Assembly: GCA_029261835.1 (NCBI GenBank)
Contig: JAJDAO010000103.1
Coordinates: forward strand, 1-64,000
DNA length: 64,000 nt
Direction: 5' to 3'
DNA from: Deltaproteobacteria bacterium
GTDB lineage: Bacteria; Myxococcota_A; UBA9160; UBA4427
Shown: positions 60,728-64,000 of the stretch, in pieces
How the letters are laid out: each line of letters begins with the position of its first letter
Numbering within the stretch: the first letter of the stretch is position 1
The notes under the pieces: model-generated
Seen by the model: only the letters and a program-made list of their open reading frames with translations
What the model was told of the DNA's origin: nothing
Database searches by the model: none
Position numbers and translations under genes: made by a program

Positions 60728-62413
60728 GTGGAGAGCCCGGATCCGAGCGCGCAGGCCAGCGAGGACTATCGGGAAGCCTTCGAACTCCTGGCGAAGATGA
60801 CGCAGAGCTTTGCCACCGCAATGGATGTCAAGACCACCCTCGATGCAGCTCTCGCGTCCATGACGGAGCTGCTGGAAGCCGACGAGGGCTCTCTCTGGCT
60901 CGTCGAGCCCGAATCCGGGGAGGTCGTGTGTGCGGCATCAGTGGGTCTTCATCCCATCGACGGACTCCGACTTCCGCCGGGCCAGGGTATCGTCGGCCGG
61001 AGCGTGCGCGAGTGCGCCTGCCAGAAGGTTCTCGATGTCGCCGAGGATCCGCACTTCTCGTCGCTCGCCGACGAGCGCAGCGGCGTCGTCACCCGATCCC
61101 TGATCTGCTCACCCATGGCGTTCGGCGACGAGGTCCTCGGGGCGGTCGAGATGGTCAACAAGCGCTCGGGTGACGGGTGCTTCAGCGAAAGGGACGCACA
61201 CCTCTTGAAGGTGCTCGCCTATTCGGCCGGCCTCGGAATCGCGAATACCCGTCTCGCCTCCGCGAAGGCCGAGAACGAGCGAGTGCGACACGAAATGGAA
61301 CTCGCGGCCGAGATCCAGCGCGGCCTTCTCCCGGAAGCGCGCCCGTCACCCTTTCCCGTCTACGGAATCAACATTCCGGCTCGCACTGTTTCCGGCGACT
61401 TCTTCGACATCGAGCTACTGGAGAGGGGCCGCATCGCCTTCTGCCTGGGCGACGTCTCGGGCAAGGGAATGAACGCGGCGCTGCTCATGGCCAAGACCGC
61501 CAGCCTCTATCGTTGCCTGGTCAAGTCGATCGAGAAGCCGGGCGAGCTCCTCGAGCAACTCAATGCCGAGATCTTCGAGACGTCGACCCGCGGTATGTTC
61601 GTCACAATGGCGGCTGGAGTCTACGACCCGGCCACGGGCATCGCATCCATCGCCAATGCGGGGCACGAGCCTCCCCTGCACGCCACGGTTTGCGGCCAGT
61701 TCGCCACGATTGCCGCCGAGGCGCCGCCGCTCGGGATTCTCGAGGATTGCGACTTTCTCCAGGTGGATCTTCCGCTCGAAGGGGGAAGCCTCATCTTGTG
61801 CTCCGACGGTGTGACCGAAGCGCTGCTCGATGACGGAAGCTACCTGGGGAGCGACGGGCTCCAGAACCTCGCGCGACGCTTCTCGGATCTGCCGCTGGCG
61901 GAGCGCATCGAAGCCATCGCGAGAGAGACTGGAAAGCTGCGATTGCGAGACGACCTGACCCTGCTGGGGGTGAGCGACGCCGAACGACTAATCGAGAGCG
62001 ACCCGGCCATGCGCCTCTGCTTTCCAGCAAGCGCCGATCAGCTCTCCGCCGTGCGCAAGGCGGTCGGGGAATGCGCGGGCGCGATCGGGTTTGCCGGCGA
62101 AGCTGCTTGCGACGTCGTCGCCGCGGTCGACGAAGCCTGCCAGAACATCATCCGACACGCCTATGGCGAGGAAGGGATGGGCGAGATCGAACTCGAGATC
62201 GATCGCGACGGCGATCACCTCGTCATCCTGCTCAGGGACTTCGCGCCGCCCATCGACCCGAGCCGAGTGAAGCCGCGAGAGCTGTCGGACCTGCGCCCGG
62301 GCGGTCTCGGTACCTTTCTGATGAAGGAGCTCATGGACTCGGTCGAATTCATCGAGCCGGCTCCGGGGTGTGGCAATCTGCTGAGAATGACCAAACGCAT
62401 TCCGGGCGAGTAG
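60728..62413 (+). CDS. GAF-PP2C phosphatase-HATPase switch protein (RsbU/RsbW-like fusion)
   Basis: A 561-residue soluble regulator. GAF domain about 40-190 (SLWLVEPESGEVV, GQGIVGRSV, GAVEMVNKR); helical linker AENERVRHEMELAAEIQRGL; SpoIIE-type PP2C phosphatase about 215-415 with metal sites in SGDFFDIELL, CLGDVSGKGMNAALLMA, LCSDGVTEAL and RDDLTLL; then a HATPase_c anti-sigma/kinase domain about 430-560 (VDEACQNIIRHAYG, GGLGTFLMKELMDSV). It thus joins a phosphatase and a kinase that typically act on the same STAS protein. GTG 60728 chosen for GGGAGG five bases upstream. The STAS gene is next, 20 bases on. Confidence 0.88.
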   Translation: MESPDPSAQASEDYREAFELLAKMTQSFATAMDVKTTLDAALASMTELLEADEGSLWLVEPESGEVVCAASVGLHPIDGLRLPPGQGIVGRSVRECACQKVLDVAEDPHFSSLADERSGVVTRSLICSPMAFGDEVLGAVEMVNKRSGDGCFSERDAHLLKVLAYSAGLGIANTRLASAKAENERVRHEMELAAEIQRGLLPEARPSPFPVYGINIPARTVSGDFFDIELLERGRIAFCLGDVSGKGMNAALLMAKTASLYRCLVKSIEKPGELLEQLNAEIFETSTRGMFVTMAAGVYDPATGIASIANAGHEPPLHATVCGQFATIAAEAPPLGILEDCDFLQVDLPLEGGSLILCSDGVTEALLDDGSYLGSDGLQNLARRFSDLPLAERIEAIARETGKLRLRDDLTLLGVSDAERLIESDPAMRLCFPASADQLSAVRKAVGECAGAIGFAGEAACDVVAAVDEACQNIIRHAYGEEGMGEIELEIDRDGDHLVILLRDFAPPIDPSRVKPRELSDLRPGGLGTFLMKELMDSVEFIEPAPGCGNLLRMTKRIPGE

Positions 62414-62433
62414 CGGACGCGGGGAGATCGGAA

Positions 62434-62754
62434 GTGGAGCACGAAACACAGGAGAGAGGAGACGCCCTCGTCGTCATCCTGGCCGGTGAAGTCGACCTCG
62501 AACACTCGCCGACGGCGCGGGAGGTCCTGCTCGCCGCCGTCTCCCACAAGCGGAAGGTCCTCGTCGACCTGGCCGGCGTCGAGTACATCGACAGCTCGGG
62601 GGTCGCGAGCCTGGTCGAGGCCTACAAGATCGCCAAGAACCAGGGACAGGGCTTCGCCCTGGTGGCGGTGAACCCGGCCGCGCTGCGTGTGCTTCGGCTC
62701 GCCCGCCTCGACAGGGTCTTCTCCATCTTCGACAAGCTCGAAGAGGCACTCTAG
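62434..62754 (+). CDS. STAS-domain protein (anti-anti-sigma factor-like or MlaB-like)
   Basis: A 106-residue single STAS domain. Conserved strand VVILAGEVDLEHSPTARE and the phosphorylation loop YIDSSGVASLVEAYK, whose serines correspond to the phosphoserine of SpoIIAA/RsbV. GTG start at 62434 with GGGGAGA before it. It could be the substrate of the upstream phosphatase/kinase protein, the MlaB subunit of the transporter encoded downstream, or both, as mlaE begins one base after its stop codon. MlaB is itself a STAS protein, so sequence alone does not decide. Confidence 0.85.
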   Translation: MEHETQERGDALVVILAGEVDLEHSPTAREVLLAAVSHKRKVLVDLAGVEYIDSSGVASLVEAYKIAKNQGQGFALVAVNPAALRVLRLARLDRVFSIFDKLEEAL

Positions 62755-62755
62755 C

Positions 62756-63577
62756 GTGGCCGACGCACTGGATTCGAGCCCGCTTGCGCTACGCGTCAGT
62801 GAGAGTGTGGGGCGCAGTACCGTTCGCGCGCTCTCCTCGGTCGGCTTCGGCGCGATCCTGGCCGGCCAGTCGCTCTACTGGCTCGTCCTCGGTCGGCGTC
62901 AGGGCCAGGTGGTGCGCGCCCGCCCGGTCTTCGCCGAGATGATGGAGATCGGCATTCGAGCGATCCCCATCGTCACGCTTCTCTCGATGACGATTGGAAT
63001 CATGCTGGCGATCCAGGGGATCTATCAGCTCCAACGCTTCGGCGCCCAGAGCCAGGTGGTCTTCGGAGTCGCTTTCGGCATGACGCGTGAGTTCGCGCCG
63101 CTCATCACGGGAATCCTCGTCGCGGGTCGCTCGGGGTCCGCACTCGCGGCGCGCCTGGGCACGATGACGATCAATCAGGAGGTGGATGCACTGCGGGTGA
63201 TGGGGATGAATCCGGTCCGCTACCTGGTCGCGCCGAGCTTCCTGGCCATGCTCGTAATGCTGCCCGCGCTTGTCATCTGGGCAGATCTCGTCTCTCTTCT
63301 CGGCGCCGGGCTCTACATCAGCGCGGATCTCGGGATGACCTTGTCGGCCTACTTCGGCCGGGTGCTCGATCTCCTGCGAGTCGGGGACATCCTCCATGGT
63401 CTCGAAAAGAGCGTGATCTTCGCCGTTCTCATCGTCGTCATCGCAATCGTGGACGGGGCCTCGGTAAAGGGTGGGGCCGAGGGAGTCGGGCGCGTCACGA
63501 CACGCGCCGTGGTACATGGCATCACCGCCATCGTTCTCACCGACATGCTCTTCGCCTTTGCGACGACCCGGGGCTGA
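62756..63577 (+). CDS. mlaE: MlaE-type ABC transporter permease
   Basis: A 273-residue polytopic membrane protein, the lipid-transport permease of the MlaFEDB complex. Six or so spans; family signatures GIMLAIQGIYQLQRFGAQ, REFAPLITGILVAGRSGSALAARLGTM and the conserved EVDALRVMGMNPVRYLVAPSF coupling loop, then IVDGASVKGGAEGVGRVTT. In Gram-negative bacteria this complex moves phospholipids between inner and outer membranes. GTG start one base after the STAS stop; the mlaF gene follows. Confidence 0.9.
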   Translation: MADALDSSPLALRVSESVGRSTVRALSSVGFGAILAGQSLYWLVLGRRQGQVVRARPVFAEMMEIGIRAIPIVTLLSMTIGIMLAIQGIYQLQRFGAQSQVVFGVAFGMTREFAPLITGILVAGRSGSALAARLGTMTINQEVDALRVMGMNPVRYLVAPSFLAMLVMLPALVIWADLVSLLGAGLYISADLGMTLSAYFGRVLDLLRVGDILHGLEKSVIFAVLIVVIAIVDGASVKGGAEGVGRVTTRAVVHGITAIVLTDMLFAFATTRG

Positions 63578-63616
63578 AGCGTGAGGGGAAGCGTGCACTC
63601 GAATTCGGAGGATGCT

Positions 63617-64000
63617 GTGATCGAAGTACGGGATCTCGTGACCCACTACGGGCCACGCGAGATTCTCCACGGCGTCGACTTGCGGATCGAGCCCGGCGAG
63701 ATCATGGTCATCATAGGCGGAAGCGGATCGGGAAAGACGACACTGTTGCGTCATCTGCTCGGCCTCAAGCGCGCGACCTCCGGATCGGTTCGGCTCCTCG
63801 GCCACGATCTCGCCGCGGTGAGCAGCCTCGAGCTCTTCGAACTCAGCAAGAGGATCGGCGTCGCATTCCAGGGCGGCGCGCTCTTCAGCTCGATGACTGT
63901 GGGCGAGAACGTAATGCTGCCCCTCGTCGAGCACACCCGGCTCGACCGGGAGACAATGGAAATCATGATGCGCATGAAGCTCGAGATCACGCGGCTCTCG
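63617..64000 (+). CDS. mlaF: MlaF-type ABC transporter ATP-binding subunit, cut by window edge
   Basis: The first 128 codons are visible. VIEVRDLVTHYGPREILHGV opens the domain, Walker A is GGSGSGKTTLL, and the Q-loop is VAFQGGALFSSMTVGENVMLPL. Signature, Walker B and H-loop are beyond the edge. Start at GTG 63617 is chosen for GGAGG five bases upstream; in-frame GTGs at 63581 and 63593 are alternatives. Starts about 40 bases after mlaE. Supplies ATP energy to the permease. Confidence 0.88.
   Translation, partial: MIEVRDLVTHYGPREILHGVDLRIEPGEIMVIIGGSGSGKTTLLRHLLGLKRATSGSVRLLGHDLAAVSSLELFELSKRIGVAFQGGALFSSMTVGENVMLPLVEHTRLDRETMEIMMRMKLEITRLS

Overview
The window is GC-rich chromosomal DNA from a Gram-negative bacterium; lpxC (lipid A), an Mla-type lipid transporter and lytic transglycosylase imply an outer membrane. 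PilZ/DUF4388 proteins, a Ser/Thr protein kinase fused to TPR-like repeats, a 2642-residue TPR protein, secreted proteins with EF-hand-like repeats and a redoxin-multihaem fusion together suggest a Myxococcota/deltaproteobacterial-type lineage, possibly uncultured. That placement is inference from gene content; no rRNA gene is present. Genes are tightly packed, with many GTG/TTG starts and ATGA/GTGA stop-start overlaps.

Layout. 1-2.2 kb: the edge of an IS3-family element whose end seems to supply the stop codon of a secreted-protein gene, then a metallo-beta-lactamase-fold hydrolase. 2.3-5.4 kb: stand-alone rplX and rpmG, a 7Fe-type ferredoxin, purE and a GT1-like glycosyltransferase. 5.4-10.1 kb (minus): family 4 uracil-DNA glycosylase, an octahaem cytochrome fused to two redoxin domains, and a thiolase/DUF35 pair behind an 18-bp palindrome. 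10.4-14.5 kb: a REC-PAS histidine kinase and a divergent Hsp70/J-protein pair whose Hsp70 has an acidic tail in place of the lid. 14.7-17.7 kb: yebC-ruvC-ruvA-ruvB. 17.8-22.2 kb: TPR-kinase fusion, lpxC, PilZ protein. 22.2-30.1 kb: the giant TPR gene. 30.5-43.1 kb: pyrK-pyrD, then the translation/RNA cluster rimP-nusA-infB-ylxP-rbfA-truB-rpsO-pnp, then dut and cdsA. 43.1-51.2 kb: purC, a methyltransferase, a small membrane protein, purF, a glutamine-synthetase-like ligase, a two-PilZ/DUF4388 protein and an SDR. 51.1-55.8 kb (minus): nadB coupled to a repeat-bearing exported protein and a trypsin-like protease. 55.9-58.7 kb: lytic transglycosylase, pgsA, nucleotide-sugar dehydrogenase. 58.8 kb: tRNA-Gly(GCC) with its own promoter and a 17-bp hairpin. 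59.2-60.6 kb: a LysR regulator divergent from a small membrane protein. 60.7-64 kb: a GAF-PP2C-HATPase switch protein, a STAS protein, mlaE and the start of mlaF, closely spaced.

Most of the window is housekeeping: purine and pyrimidine synthesis, translation, recombination, phospholipid and lipid A synthesis, NAD synthesis. The most unusual parts are (i) the phosphatase/kinase-STAS-Mla cluster at the right end, which could be a phospho-switch on lipid transport; (ii) the lidless Hsp70 with its J partner; (iii) the nadB-coupled exported repeat protein and protease; (iv) the redoxin-octahaem fusion; and (v) the TPR-kinase fusion and giant TPR protein.
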